NCBI RefSeq assembly: GCF_050409585.1
Contig: NZ_JBNUPE010000004.1
Coordinates: 108,958-172,957 of the forward strand
Direction: 5' to 3'
DNA: 64,000 bases
DNA from: Facklamia sp050409585
GTDB lineage: Bacteria > Bacillota > Bacilli > Lactobacillales > Aerococcaceae
Below are positions 43,908-53,547 of this stretch, piece by piece. The notes below the pieces were generated by a model, which was not told the origin of the DNA, ran no database searches, and saw only the letters and a program-made list of their open reading frames with translations. The first letter of the stretch is position 1, and every line of letters starts with the position of its first letter. The position numbers and the translations under genes are program-made.

Positions 43908-44306
43908 ATGAAAATCATATCGAATAATCCAAAAGTGAATGAAACTATCGACCAATGTCCAATCATTTTTATTGATGGGGACTATGGTGATGTTCTTTAT
44001 GAGACTAAAAAGCTCGTTATTAATGAACATTATGTGTTGTTGACTCATCCACTGAGTGGTTCAATCAAACCGAACGAAACTTTCTACAAATCAATAATTA
44101 TCACTACTACTAAACAATCACAAATCGATCTAGAAAGTCTCGAGATAATTGAACAAGCCATCGCAGTTTATGAAAAATTCATCAAGGACCGAGCAACTCC
44201 AAATTGGCTAGATTCAGTCTTGGAGGATTTTGCTACGATCGATTTAGATTTAATGGAGAGTACCCTTCAGCGTATTCATTTTTCACCAGAATTACGCTTT
44301 AACTAA
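43908..44306 (+). CDS. grdX: GrdX family protein
   Basis: 132 residues. MKIISNNPKVNETID at the start and THPLSGSIKPNETFYKSIII match the small GrdX family that precedes glycine and betaine reductase genes in Clostridia. Function is not known; no catalytic motif is evident. AGAGGTG precedes the ATG. grdE follows after 36 bases. Confidence 0.87.
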   Translation: MKIISNNPKVNETIDQCPIIFIDGDYGDVLYETKKLVINEHYVLLTHPLSGSIKPNETFYKSIIITTTKQSQIDLESLEIIEQAIAVYEKFIKDRATPNWLDSVLEDFATIDLDLMESTLQRIHFSPELRFN

Positions 44307-44342
44307 CTCCTGAATTTAGAAAATAACAATAGAGGTGATTGA

Positions 44343-45629
44343 ATGAAACTTGAATTAGGTAAAATTCAAATTAACGATGTAAAACTTGCAGATTCATCTA
44401 AAGTAGAAGGCAATGTTTTATACATCAATGAAGAAGAAATTAAAAATATCGTTTTAGAAGACGATCATATTGCTAATGTTTCAATCGAAATTGCAAAACC
44501 TGGTGAGTCAGTACGTATTACACCTATTAAAGATGTTATTGAGCCACGTGGTAAAGTAGATTCAACATCAGAAGTTTTCCCAGGTGTAGTCAGCAAAGTT
44601 GATCGCGTTGGGGAAGGCCGTACTCATGTATTAAAAGGTTGTGCGGTCGCTACAGTTGGTAAAATTGTAGGATTTCAAGAAGGTATTGTTGATATGCAAG
44701 GGCCTGGTGCTGAATTAACACCATTCTCCCAATTAATCAACATCTGTTTAGTGGTTGAGCCAGCTGAAGGTGTAAAAACATACGCTTATGAGCAAGCAGT
44801 TCGTGAAGCTGGATTGAAGGTTGCTAAGCATTTAGGAACATTAGCTGCAGCAACAGAAGCAGACGAAGTGGTAACTTATGAAACAAAACCACTATTGGAA
44901 CAAATTTCAGAATATCCTGATCTTCCAAAAGTTGGTTATGTATATATGTTACAAACTCAAGGGTTATTACATGATACTTATGTTTATGGAACTGATGCTA
45001 AGCATATTGTTCCTTCAATTTTATATCCTACAGAAGTAATGGATGGAGCAGTTATTTCTGGTAACTGTGTGTCTGCATGTGATAAGAATACTACTTACCA
45101 CCACTTAAACAATCCGATCATTGAGGATCTTTATGAGCGTCATGGTAAAGATATCAACTTTATGGGAGTTATCATCACAAACGAAGCTGTATATTTAAAT
45201 GATAAGAAACGTTCATCTGATTGGACATCTAAATTATGTTCATTCCTAGGTTTAGATGGTGTAATTGTTTCTCAAGAAGGATTCGGTAACCCTGATACTG
45301 ACTTGATCATGAATACTAAGAAGATTGAAGCTGAAGGCGTTAAAACAGTAATTGTTACTGATGAGTACGCTGGACGCGATGGAGCTTCTCAAGGATTAGC
45401 AGACGCTGATAAATCTGCAAACGCAGTTGTAACAGGTGGAAATGCCAATGAAGTAGTTGTTTTACCTCCAATGGATAAAGTTATCGGAACATTAGATTAT
45501 GTTGATACAATTGCCGGCGGATTTGACGGAAGCTTACGTGAAAATGGCGAAATTGAAGTTGAAATTCAAGCAATTACTGGTGCTACAAACGAATTAGGCT
45601 TCAACAAACGCACAGCTCGTGGCGTATAA
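44343..45629 (+). CDS. grdE: Glycine reductase complex proprotein GrdE
   Basis: 428 residues. Cys242 in SGNCVSACDKNTTYHH is the residue that self-cleaves to form a pyruvoyl group, at the same number as in characterised GrdE. The product gives the 22- and 25-kDa subunits of protein B, which bind the amino group of glycine. AGAGGTG precedes the ATG; strong codon bias. Confidence 0.98.
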   Translation: MKLELGKIQINDVKLADSSKVEGNVLYINEEEIKNIVLEDDHIANVSIEIAKPGESVRITPIKDVIEPRGKVDSTSEVFPGVVSKVDRVGEGRTHVLKGCAVATVGKIVGFQEGIVDMQGPGAELTPFSQLINICLVVEPAEGVKTYAYEQAVREAGLKVAKHLGTLAAATEADEVVTYETKPLLEQISEYPDLPKVGYVYMLQTQGLLHDTYVYGTDAKHIVPSILYPTEVMDGAVISGNCVSACDKNTTYHHLNNPIIEDLYERHGKDINFMGVIITNEAVYLNDKKRSSDWTSKLCSFLGLDGVIVSQEGFGNPDTDLIMNTKKIEAEGVKTVIVTDEYAGRDGASQGLADADKSANAVVTGGNANEVVVLPPMDKVIGTLDYVDTIAGGFDGSLRENGEIEVEIQAITGATNELGFNKRTARGV

Positions 45630-45652
45630 TTATTAAATAAGGAGGTAAAACC

Positions 45653-46954
45653 ATGACAAAAAAACGTGTAGTTCATTACATTAATCAATTCTACGCTGGT
45701 ATCGGTGGAGAAGAAAAAGCTGATACAAAACCATTCAAACAAGATGGTGTTGTAGGACCAGGTGTTGGAATCAATGGTGCAATTGCTGAAAATGGAGAAA
45801 TCGTTGGAACTGTGGTATGTGGTGACTCATACTTTAATGAAAATACAGATGCTATTAATGAAGTAATTGAAATGATTAAGTCATTCGAACCAGATTTAGT
45901 AATCACTGGACCTGCATTTAACGCTGGACGATACGGTGTAGCTGCTGGAGCTGTTGCAACTGCAGTTATGCAAGAATTGAATGTACCAGCTGTTGCCGGT
46001 ATGTATGAAGAGAACCCTGGTGTTGACATGTATAAGAAAGTTCCTTACATTGTTAAGACTGGTAACTCTGCTGCAACAATGCGTAAAGCAATTCCTGCAA
46101 TTGCAAATGTTGTTAACAAAATCTTGACAGACCAAGAATTAGACCCAATTACTGACGAATACTTTGAGCGTCACCGTAAAAACTTCTTTACAGAAGATCG
46201 CGGTTCTAAACGTGCAGTGGATATGTTAGTTAAGAAATTAGCTGGTGAAGAATTCACTACTGAATTCCCAATGCCTGATTTTGATAATGTAGAACCAGGA
46301 AAAGCAATTAAAGACTTAACCAAAGCTAAAATTGCGATTGTTACTTCAGGTGGTATTGTTCCATTTGGTAACCCTGACCATATTGAATCCTCTTCAGCTT
46401 CTAAATATGGTCGTTATGACATTTCTGGTGTTGAAGACCTTAAAGAAGGCGAATATGAAACAGCTCACGGTGGTTATGACCCGGTTTATGCTAATCAAGA
46501 TTCAGATCGTGTTATTCCAGTGGATGTTTTACGTGAAAAAGAACGTAATGGAGAAATTGGCGAATTACATAACTATTTCTATACTACTGTAGGTAATGGT
46601 ACTTCAGTTGCATCATCAAAAGCATTTGCTTCTGAAATTGCTAAGGACTTAGTAGACCATAATGTAGATGCAGTTATTCTAACCTCCACTTGAGGTACTT
46701 GTACTCGTTGCGGAGCAACAATGGTAAAAGAAATCGAAAAAACAGGTTTACCTGTAGTACATATGGCAACTGTAACACCTATCTCATTAACAGTAGGTGC
46801 TAACCGTATCGTTCCTGCAATTGCTATTCCTCACCCACTAGGTAATCCTTCATTATCAATGGAAGAAGAATACAAATTACGCACTCACTTAGTAGACAAA
46901 GCTTTGAAAGCTTTAACTACCGAAGTTACAGAACAAACTGTTTTTGAAGACTAA
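45653..46954 (+). CDS. grdB: Glycine reductase complex selenoprotein B (Sec347)
   Basis: 433 residues with TGA at 46691-46693 read as Sec347. The site ILTST-Sec-GTCTRCGATM is the GrdB signature and the frame continues to PHPLGNPSLSMEEEY and the normal C-terminus. Just after the TGA, GTTGCGGAGCAAC folds into a hairpin suited to SECIS. AAGGAGG precedes the ATG. Last gene of grdX-grdE-grdB. It cleaves the glycine C-N bond and passes the carboxymethyl group to GrdA. Confidence 0.98.
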
Positions 46955-46969
46955 TTAATCTTCATTATA

Positions 46970-47155
46970 AAGGGGCTAGGATAAAAGGTTTTCTCAGTCG
47001 CCTCAAAACTTACAGCGAGCCTAGATTGGAAAGTTACTTTCCAATCTAGGCTCGCTGCTTTGCGTATTTACGTAGATTATAGAACCGAAAAAGTCCGATT
47101 AACGATTGTATCGTTGACCGGACTTTTTTTAAGGCTTTTGTCCCAACCCTTTTTT
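46970..47155. terminator. Nested hairpin array after grdB
   Basis: Three nested or serial elements: an outer pair AAAGGGGCTAGGATAAAAG with CTTTTGTCCCAACCCTTTT; a perfect 21-bp stem with three-base loop at 47013-47057; and AAGTCCG..CGGACTT with an inner TTAACGAT/ATCGTTGA helix and seven T at 47087-47131. The outer GGGACAAAAG motif resembles the intergenic repeat common in Lactobacillales. Confidence 0.75.
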
Positions 47156-47170
47156 GAAACAATAGGAGTT

Positions 47171-47605
47171 ATGAGGATTTTAATAGATGCTTGTCCTGTG
47201 AAGGCTGAAGCCATTCAAATAGCTCAGCTTATAAGATTAAGGTCTTTGTTATAACGACAATAGATTATTTTCAAATAGAATATATGATTCTGATTTGTTA
47301 GAGACCATCTATATTGAAGCAGCTGCAGATACGATTAATTATTTTTTCCCAATGCTAAAAAGCTAATATTATAATTACTCAAGATTATGGCATAACTTCT
47401 TTATTATTTTCAAAATATCGCGTGAATTATCATTCTGACAGATTATATATTGAATATAATAGAGAACATCTTTTCTTCAAAAGACATTTAGGACAAAATG
47501 CGGAAAGCTGGTAAAAGAATCAAGGGGCCTAGCAAGTATAATCCAATGGATTGTAAAGAATTTATTTATAATCTTGCCAATTTAATTACGAATAGTGAGC
47601 ATTAA
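47171..47605 (+). pseudogene. UPF0178 (YaiI/YqxD) family pseudogene
   Basis: Starts MRILIDA-CPVK, loses frame near 47250, then shows TQDYGITSLLFSKYRV and, in another frame, RKAGKRIKGPSKYNPMD as in intact UPF0178 proteins. At least three frameshifts or stops. The family is of unknown function. Confidence 0.85.
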
Positions 47606-47655
47606 ATTCTAAAGAAGAGTAAGAGACTGCTATAATGAGACAAAGGAGTGATTTT

Positions 47656-48510
47656 ATGCCAAAAGTATATAAAGAAGATTTTGCTTATCCAGTAGAAGCA
47701 AATCGTTATCGTCTTGTGTTTAGTTTTCCATGTCCTTATGCTCAAAGGGCTGATATTGCTAGAAGATTACTAGGTTTGGATAAAGTAGTTAGTCTAGCTA
47801 TCGCTAGTCCAATAAAAACTAGTAAAGTATGGGATTTTTCTAATGAAACTGGAGGCAAAGATGCGATTTTAGAAGTTGAATATGTTTCGGAACTTTATAA
47901 AAATACTGATCCAGAATATGAGGGTCCTTTTTCTGTACCTGCATTAATTGATATTAAAACTAAGACAGTGGTTAACTCTGAGTCACTAGATATTTTAAGA
48001 GACTTTACAACCCGTTTTAAACCTTTTCATGCTGACAATGCTCCAGATCTTTATCCAGAAAATTTGAGATCAGAGATTGATAGTTGGATCCAAAAAATAA
48101 TTGATGAAGTATTGGGAGGAGCAAATCGTGCGGGATATACTCGCTCTCAAGAAGAATTTGATCAAAATGCAGAGGCTTACTTTAAAGTATTAGCCGAGTT
48201 AGATCAACATTTCGCTGAGAATCAGTTTTTATTAGGTGATCAATTGACTGAAGCCGATTTAATATTATATACCCCTTTAATCCGTCATGATTTACTTTAT
48301 ATGCCAATCTATGGCTTATTCCATCATTCATTGCGCGATTACCCTAATTTATGGCGCTATATGAAACAACTTTATCAAATGCCAGCCTTCAAAGCCACTA
48401 CTAGCTTTAGAGACTATCAAATTGGACAATATTCTGGAAGAACAGGACGTATTTTTTTCCGCAGAGAAGTAGTTCCAATGCTACCAGATCTTTCACATTG
48501 GGAGAAATAA
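47656..48510 (+). CDS. Glutathionyl-hydroquinone reductase-like GST (YqjG/ECM4)
   Basis: 284 residues. An N-terminal thioredoxin fold with FSFPCPYAQRADIARRLLG (Cys near 32), a middle EYEGPFSVPALID block and a C-terminal all-helical GST domain (QFLLGDQLTEADLILYTPLIRHD). Homologues reduce glutathionyl- or other thiol-conjugated quinones. ATG at 47656 has AAAGGAG eight bases upstream. Confidence 0.9.
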   Translation: MPKVYKEDFAYPVEANRYRLVFSFPCPYAQRADIARRLLGLDKVVSLAIASPIKTSKVWDFSNETGGKDAILEVEYVSELYKNTDPEYEGPFSVPALIDIKTKTVVNSESLDILRDFTTRFKPFHADNAPDLYPENLRSEIDSWIQKIIDEVLGGANRAGYTRSQEEFDQNAEAYFKVLAELDQHFAENQFLLGDQLTEADLILYTPLIRHDLLYMPIYGLFHHSLRDYPNLWRYMKQLYQMPAFKATTSFRDYQIGQYSGRTGRIFFRREVVPMLPDLSHWEK

Positions 48511-48535
48511 AATATAAAAAAATTAACTATTCCTC

Positions 48536-48564
48536 TTGCTTTTATTCCGAATTCGAGATAAAAT
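48536..48564 (+). promoter_or_regulatory. Promoter of FMN reductase gene
   Basis: TTGCTT at 48536-48541, 17-base spacer, TAAAAT at 48559-48564. Confidence 0.5.
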
Positions 48565-48621
48565 ACATATGTTCAGTAAATTAACTACTAGAACAAATAC
48601 ATATAAAAAGGATGATTAAAT

Positions 48622-49152
48622 ATGACTAAACTAGGTGTAATTGTAGGATCAACTCGGAAAAATTCTTTTTCTAAACAATGGGCAGATAATATTGTGACTT
48701 TATACCCTGAGGGAACAGAAGTAGAGTTTTTAGATATTGCAAACTTACCTCTTTATAACCAAGATTTGGATGAAAATTCACCACAAGCCTACACTGATTT
48801 CCGTGAAGCAGTGAAACGCCAAGATCTGATTTTATTCGTAACTCCAGAGCATAACCGTACAATCTCAGCAGCATTAAAAAATGCATTAGACGTTGCTTCT
48901 CGTCCATGGGGACAATCTGTATGGAATGGCAAACCAGCTTTAATTGCGTCCCATTCAATTTCTGCTATGGGTGGCTCAATAGCCAATAAAGATTTGGTTA
49001 AGATTCTTTCATTTTTAAATATGCCAACAGTGGGACAACCTGAGGTTATGTTACCAAGTTCAGCTAATTTATTGAACGATGGTAAAGCTCCTCAAGATAC
49101 CTTAGACTTCTTACAAACAGCTGTAGATGCACACTTAAATTTATTAAAATAA
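48622..49152 (+). CDS. NAD(P)H-dependent FMN reductase family protein
   Basis: 176 residues, flavodoxin-like. LGVIVGSTRKNSFSKQWA at the start binds FMN phosphate; VTPEHNRTISAALKNALDVA and the GGSIANKDLVK block fit azoreductase/chromate-reductase-like NADPH:FMN proteins. Substrate unknown. AAAGGATG precedes the ATG. Confidence 0.9.
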   Translation: MTKLGVIVGSTRKNSFSKQWADNIVTLYPEGTEVEFLDIANLPLYNQDLDENSPQAYTDFREAVKRQDLILFVTPEHNRTISAALKNALDVASRPWGQSVWNGKPALIASHSISAMGGSIANKDLVKILSFLNMPTVGQPEVMLPSSANLLNDGKAPQDTLDFLQTAVDAHLNLLK

Positions 49153-49341
49153 GTTCGTTTTTCGAATTATAAAGTATGAAGGATAGTAGTGATTGACTAA
49201 TATGACTAATTACAGTATACTTAATTGAGTAGAGAGTAATAAAATATTTAAAAGCTTAATTCATTATCATAATTAATCCTTTTCTTTATCTTATGTAACA
49301 TCTGCAAAAAAATCGCGCTCAGCGCAAGGAGGATTTCATTT

Positions 49342-49545
49342 ATGAATAATGGAACAGTAAAATGGTTTAACTCAGAAAAAGGTTTTGGCTTTATTGAACA
49401 AGAAAATGGTGAAGATGTATTCGTGCATTTCTCAGCTATTAATAACGAAGGCTTCAAGACTTTAGAAGAGGGCCAAAAAGTAACTTTTGATGTTGAATCA
49501 GGAGAACGTGGCTTACAAGCTAGTAATGTGTCAGTTGTAGCATAA
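49342..49545 (+). CDS. csp: Cold shock protein
   Basis: 67 residues. RNP1 GFGFIEQ and RNP2 VFVHFSAI, starting MNNGTVKWFNSEKGFGF. RNA chaperone. AAGGAGG precedes the ATG after a leader of about 100 bases with a CGCGCTCAGCGC-like hairpin. Confidence 0.97.
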   Translation: MNNGTVKWFNSEKGFGFIEQENGEDVFVHFSAINNEGFKTLEEGQKVTFDVESGERGLQASNVSVVA

Positions 49546-49563
49546 TCTTAAATATAAACATTC

Positions 49564-49599
49564 AAACGACAAACTTTTAGTTTGTCGTTTCTTTTTTTT
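49564..49599 (+). terminator. Terminator after csp
   Basis: AAACGACAAAC/GTTTGTCGTTT perfect stem and a long T-run. Confidence 0.9.
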
Positions 49600-49645
49600 G
49601 CTAGATTTTAGAAGAGATCGTTAAAAAAATTAGCCCAACACCTCC

Positions 49646-49680
49646 TTTTAGTGTGAACACTAAAATGTAAATTTACATTT
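49646..49680. promoter_or_regulatory. Two overlapping palindromic operators before nagE
   Basis: TTTTAGTGTGAACACTAAAA (49646-49665) has perfect nine-base arms; AAATGTAAATTTACATTT (49663-49680) is a perfect 18-bp palindrome. Their regulators are unknown. Confidence 0.55.
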
Positions 49681-49685
49681 ATGAT

Positions 49686-49699
49686 TGTAAACGCTTCGA
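49686..49699. promoter_or_regulatory. Candidate cre (CcpA) site
   Basis: TGTAAACGCTTCGA matches 12 of 14 positions of the catabolite-response consensus, just upstream of the -10 region (TATATT near 49708). Confidence 0.6.
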
Positions 49700-49743
49700 A
49701 ATTGAGGTATATTATATATGATAAATAAAAAGGAGTGAAAAAT

Positions 49744-51228
49744 ATGTATCCATATTTACAAAGACTGGGACGTTCATTAATGTTACCAGTTGCGGTACTA
49801 CCTGTTGCTGCCTTAATGCTAGGGATCGGCTATGCAATTGACTCTCAAGGTGGGAACCAGTTCAGTGCTTTATTGATGACTGCTGGAGATACCATTCTCA
49901 GTAACTTAGGCATTCTATTTGCTTTGGGTGTTGCTTTAGGTATGTCTAACGATCGAGATGGGTCAAGTGCCTTATCAGGTTTAGTCGCATTTTTAATGGT
50001 TACTACATTACTGAAACCGGATAAATTAACAGATATTGTCAATATTCCTTTAGAAGAATTATCCTATTCTTTTGAAAAAATAGATAATGCTTTTATCGGA
50101 ATTATATCCGGTCTTACCGCTTCATCACTTTATAATAAATTCTCAAAAACTAGATTACCTGATGCATTTGCTTTCTTCTCTGGGCGTCGAATGGTTCCCA
50201 TTTTGACTTCAATTGCTATGATTTTTGTTTCAGGATTATTATATTTTATCTGGCCACCTGTTTATGAAGGGCTAGTAGGCTTTGGAGAATGGATTTCAGG
50301 GATGGGCTGGTTCGGAGCAGCCTTATATGGTTTCTTCAACCGTCTACTAATTCCTACCGGTTTACACCATGCTTTAAATGCTGTTTTCTGGTTCGATTTA
50401 ATAGGTATTAATGATATCGGTAATTTCTGGGCATCTGTAGGTGAAAAGGGTGTTACAGGAATGTATCAAGCTGGCTTCTTCCCGGTTATGATGTTTGGTT
50501 TACCAGCTGCTGGTTTAGCGATCTATCGTAAGGCTGATCCTCGCTACCGTAAAGAAGTAGGGTCCTTATACTTAGCAGGCGCAGTCACAGCTTTTGTTAC
50601 AGGTGTTACTGAACCCATTGAATTTTCGTTTATGTTTATAGCCCCAGTTCTTTATTTTGCTCATGCTATTTTATCAATGCTATCTTTAGGATTTGCTGCC
50701 TTTATGCAATGGACAGCTGGTTTTGGCTTTTCTGCCGGAGCAATCGACTTTATTTTATCTTCACAAATTCCAATAGCGAACAAGCCCTTTATGTTAATAT
50801 TACAAGGCTTAGTTTTCGCCGGTCTATATTATTTGGTCTTCTCTTTCTTAATTGAAAAATTGGATATTGCTTCACCAGGAAGAAAAGGTCCTTTGTCTTT
50901 AGACTTTGATGCTGGAAGTGGGCGAAAAGGTTCATTACCTGAAAAGGATTCTAAAGAATTAAAGGATTCAAAAGCCGAAAAAGAATACCAACAAGCTCGC
51001 CGCATTCTTGAAGCTTTAGGTGGTAAAGACAATATTGAAAACTTTACCAATTGCGCGACACGACTTCGCTTGAATGTTAAAGACACCTCAGTAATTGACC
51101 AAGAAAAAATAAAATCTTCTGGCGCTGCGGGTGTTAAGATCATGGGAGAAAATGCAGCCCACGTAATTATTGGAACGAATGTTCAATTTGTGGCAGATGC
51201 TTTACATGATGTTATGGACGAAGAATAA
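49744..51228 (+). CDS. nagE: PTS N-acetylglucosamine-type EIICB
   Basis: 494 residues. EIIC with about eight to ten membrane segments (PVAVLPVAALMLGIGY; FNRLLIPTGLHHALNAVFW; VTGVTEPIEFSFMFIAPVLY; GFSAGAIDFIL) and an EIIB domain with the phosphorylated Cys in FTNCATRLRLNV near 443. GAIDF favours NagE over PtsG, but glucosamine or other amino sugars remain possible. EIIA must come from elsewhere. ATG at 49744 has AAGGAG eight bases upstream. Supplies the amino-sugar pool sensed by the glmS ribozyme. Confidence 0.9.
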   Translation: MYPYLQRLGRSLMLPVAVLPVAALMLGIGYAIDSQGGNQFSALLMTAGDTILSNLGILFALGVALGMSNDRDGSSALSGLVAFLMVTTLLKPDKLTDIVNIPLEELSYSFEKIDNAFIGIISGLTASSLYNKFSKTRLPDAFAFFSGRRMVPILTSIAMIFVSGLLYFIWPPVYEGLVGFGEWISGMGWFGAALYGFFNRLLIPTGLHHALNAVFWFDLIGINDIGNFWASVGEKGVTGMYQAGFFPVMMFGLPAAGLAIYRKADPRYRKEVGSLYLAGAVTAFVTGVTEPIEFSFMFIAPVLYFAHAILSMLSLGFAAFMQWTAGFGFSAGAIDFILSSQIPIANKPFMLILQGLVFAGLYYLVFSFLIEKLDIASPGRKGPLSLDFDAGSGRKGSLPEKDSKELKDSKAEKEYQQARRILEALGGKDNIENFTNCATRLRLNVKDTSVIDQEKIKSSGAAGVKIMGENAAHVIIGTNVQFVADALHDVMDEE

Positions 51229-51247
51229 TAAGTTAGATATAAATCGA

Positions 51248-51284
51248 GTAGGAGGCTAGCCATTAGTTGACTAGCCTCCTACTT
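51248..51284 (+). terminator. Hairpin after nagE
   Basis: AGTAGGAGGCTAG/CTAGCCTCCTACT, 13 bp perfect; T-run is weak. Confidence 0.6.
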
Positions 51285-51363
51285 GATTGGTGGTAACTTC
51301 CTTCAGGGGATAAGTTGAGTTATAATAATATCTAGTAAAATGTTATGAAAGATTGAGGGAGAT

Positions 51364-52299
51364 ATGGATTTAGCACTCATCATTTTTAAGCAATTAATTA
51401 TACTGATTTCCATAGCGGTGATTGGGTTTAGTTTAGTTAAAAAAGAACTTCTGACGCAAACGACCATTAGTCAATTGAATACGGTAATTGTTAAATATTT
51501 GACCCCTTTGATAATTATCGAAGCTTTTTTTAAGCCGATTCAGCAAGACCTTATGACTCAGTTTTTCTTAGCAATGATTATTTATATTATTTTTCTGTTA
51601 ATGAGGATCTACGTAGGGCATTGGTATTTTGGGAAAAATGAGGATGGGGTATCCAAGTTTGCAACAGTCTTTGGTAATGTTGGTTTTATTGGTATTCCTC
51701 TGACCTTAGCAGTTTTCGAACCTTCCTATGTCATGATTACCACAGGCTTATTTCTAGTTACAAATTTCTTTTCTTGGACACTTGGTTTAAAAATGATTAG
51801 AGCCAAAGAAAAAGAACCAAAAATAACATTCTCTGCTCGTCCAATTCTGTTTGCTTTTCTGATAGGAGTAGTCATTCAAGTTTTTAAGATCTCTGTTCCA
51901 TCGGTTGTATCCGAAGGGATTCATCAATTAAATCAGGTTTATTCCCCGATTGCTATGATTATTCTAGGTGCTTATTTTGAAGACATCGCTACTTTATCTG
52001 ACTATCTTGATTGGAAATTGTGGAAAATAGCTAGCATAAAGCTTATTATTTGGCCTTTAATTAATTTGATTATGCTATTGTTCATCCCTGGTTTAACCTT
52101 TGAAAGTTTTTTTATTTTAGTAATGATACTAGCTGGACCTTCTGCTATGATGACAGCTCTTTTAAGTCAAATTGTAGGTGGTGATTATTTAAGTGGAGCA
52201 AAAATTGTTTTACTGACAACAATGTGTTCACTTGTTACCATTCCTTTAATACTCAATTTAGCTACATGGCTTTTTGAAAACTATTATCTATTTTCTTAG
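51364..52299 (+). CDS. AEC family transporter
   Basis: 311 residues, about ten hydrophobic segments, auxin-efflux-carrier fold: FGNVGFIGIPLTLAVF and LAGPSAMMTALLSQIVGGD blocks. Family exports or imports organic acids such as malate or lactate. Followed after ten bases by yggS. Confidence 0.88.
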   Translation: MDLALIIFKQLIILISIAVIGFSLVKKELLTQTTISQLNTVIVKYLTPLIIIEAFFKPIQQDLMTQFFLAMIIYIIFLLMRIYVGHWYFGKNEDGVSKFATVFGNVGFIGIPLTLAVFEPSYVMITTGLFLVTNFFSWTLGLKMIRAKEKEPKITFSARPILFAFLIGVVIQVFKISVPSVVSEGIHQLNQVYSPIAMIILGAYFEDIATLSDYLDWKLWKIASIKLIIWPLINLIMLLFIPGLTFESFFILVMILAGPSAMMTALLSQIVGGDYLSGAKIVLLTTMCSLVTIPLILNLATWLFENYYLFS

Positions 52300-52309
52300 G
52301 AGGAATCAC

Positions 52310-52975
52310 GTGGATAAAAAATTATTAGCAACCAATTTAGCAAGTGTACTCGAAGACATTTCGACCTATCCGACTCATATGGTGGCGATTACTAAATTTG
52401 TGGATGCTGAAACGACGAGAGAGTTATATAATTTAGGCGTTCGAGATATGGGCGAAAATCGCTCGGATAAATTCTTAGCAAAACTAGAAGCTTTGAATGA
52501 TATTGCATCAGAAATTACTTGGCACTTTGTTGGTCACCTCCAATCTCGTCAAGTGAAATTGATTATTAATCAGATCGATTATTTACATTCACTGGATCGA
52601 TTATCATTAGCCAAAGAAATTCAAAAAAGAGCAGATCGGACAGTAAAATGCTTTCTACAAGTCAATGTTTCAGGTGAAGAGACGAAAGGCGGATTTGATC
52701 CGGATCGTGTCATAGAGGCGGTAGAAGCCATTAAAGACTATAACAAAATTGAAATAGTCGGTTTAATGACGATGGCGCCGATTGATGCCAGCGAAACGGA
52801 ACTTCATCATTATTTTGCCGAATTAAAAGAATTACAAGTATTAATACTTAGCAAGAATTATCCATGGGCTCCTTGTGGAGAGCTAAGTATGGGGATGTCA
52901 CGGGACTATCGCATCGCCTTAGAAGAAGGAGCGACTTACATTCGAGTGGGCAGTGCCTTGTATGATCAAAAATAG
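52310..52975 (+). CDS. yggS: PLP homeostasis protein YggS/PROSC
   Basis: 221 residues. PLP Lys in VAITKFVDAETTRELY, then GVRDMGENRSDKF, WHFVGHLQSRQ, LQVNVSGEETKGGF and the C-terminal LSMGMSRDYRIALEEGATYIRVGSALY. GTG start with TTAGGAGG upstream; an in-frame ATG at 52274 inside the AEC gene lacks an RBS. Same operon as the AEC transporter. Confidence 0.95.
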   Translation: MDKKLLATNLASVLEDISTYPTHMVAITKFVDAETTRELYNLGVRDMGENRSDKFLAKLEALNDIASEITWHFVGHLQSRQVKLIINQIDYLHSLDRLSLAKEIQKRADRTVKCFLQVNVSGEETKGGFDPDRVIEAVEAIKDYNKIEIVGLMTMAPIDASETELHHYFAELKELQVLILSKNYPWAPCGELSMGMSRDYRIALEEGATYIRVGSALYDQK

Positions 52976-52983
52976 ATATTTTT

Positions 52984-53019
52984 AAAGAGGAGTTTAAACG
53001 ATCGTTTAAACTCCTCTTT
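52984..53019. terminator. Perfect palindromic terminator
   Basis: A 36-base perfect palindrome (AAAGAGGAGTTTAAAC arm) between convergent yggS and lepB; works on both strands. Confidence 0.85.
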
Positions 53020-53040
53020 ATTATAATTATTATATTTCGG

Positions 53041-53547
53041 TTAGAAGGTAGTTAGTTTGTCAAAAGGAAAGAGGATTATTTTAATTTCTGAAAGTAGATT
53101 TTTTTCAGGTATTAAACCGATTTTTCTTGAATCTACCGAACTTTTACGATTATCGCCTAAGCAATATAAGTAACCTTCTGGGATCGAATCAACTTTAAGA
53201 TCCTGTGTTACTTGGTCTGTTAAATAGGGCTCATCAATTTTTTCACCATTGATGTAAAGTATATTATCAATATATTCAATGGTATCTCCCGGAAGGCCAA
53301 TAACTCTCTTAATATATTTTTTCTTTTTTTCCGGAACGTTAAATACTACTATATCAAAACGGTCAATCTTAGTAATTTGACTTCCTATAACGATATCGTT
53401 TTGTTCAAAGGTATTCATCATAGAAGCTCCTTCAACTTTATAAACACTGAAGATAAAAAGTCTTAGCATCATTAGGACGATAAAGAGTGAAATAAACCAC
53501 TTATTATCTCTTACTAAAGACTGGATTGTATTCATTTCAATTCTCAT
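53041..53547 (-). CDS. lepB: Signal peptidase I
   Basis: 168 residues. One N-terminal membrane anchor (about 18-33), catalytic Ser in EGASMMNTF near 43, catalytic Lys in KKKYIKRVIGLPGD near 80, and GYLYCLGDNRKSSVDSR. Short S26 type as in Gram-positives. The region needs signal peptidase for the several exported proteins, but no specific link is evident. Confidence 0.95.
   Translation of the reverse strand: MRIEMNTIQSLVRDNKWFISLFIVLMMLRLFIFSVYKVEGASMMNTFEQNDIVIGSQITKIDRFDIVVFNVPEKKKKYIKRVIGLPGDTIEYIDNILYINGEKIDEPYLTDQVTQDLKVDSIPEGYLYCLGDNRKSSVDSRKIGLIPEKNLLSEIKIILFPFDKLTTF

Noticed and set aside
47060..47254. A 64-codon frame as a complete gene
   Set aside because: It starts inside a terminator hairpin; only its second half matches UPF0178, and the gene is frameshifted afterwards.
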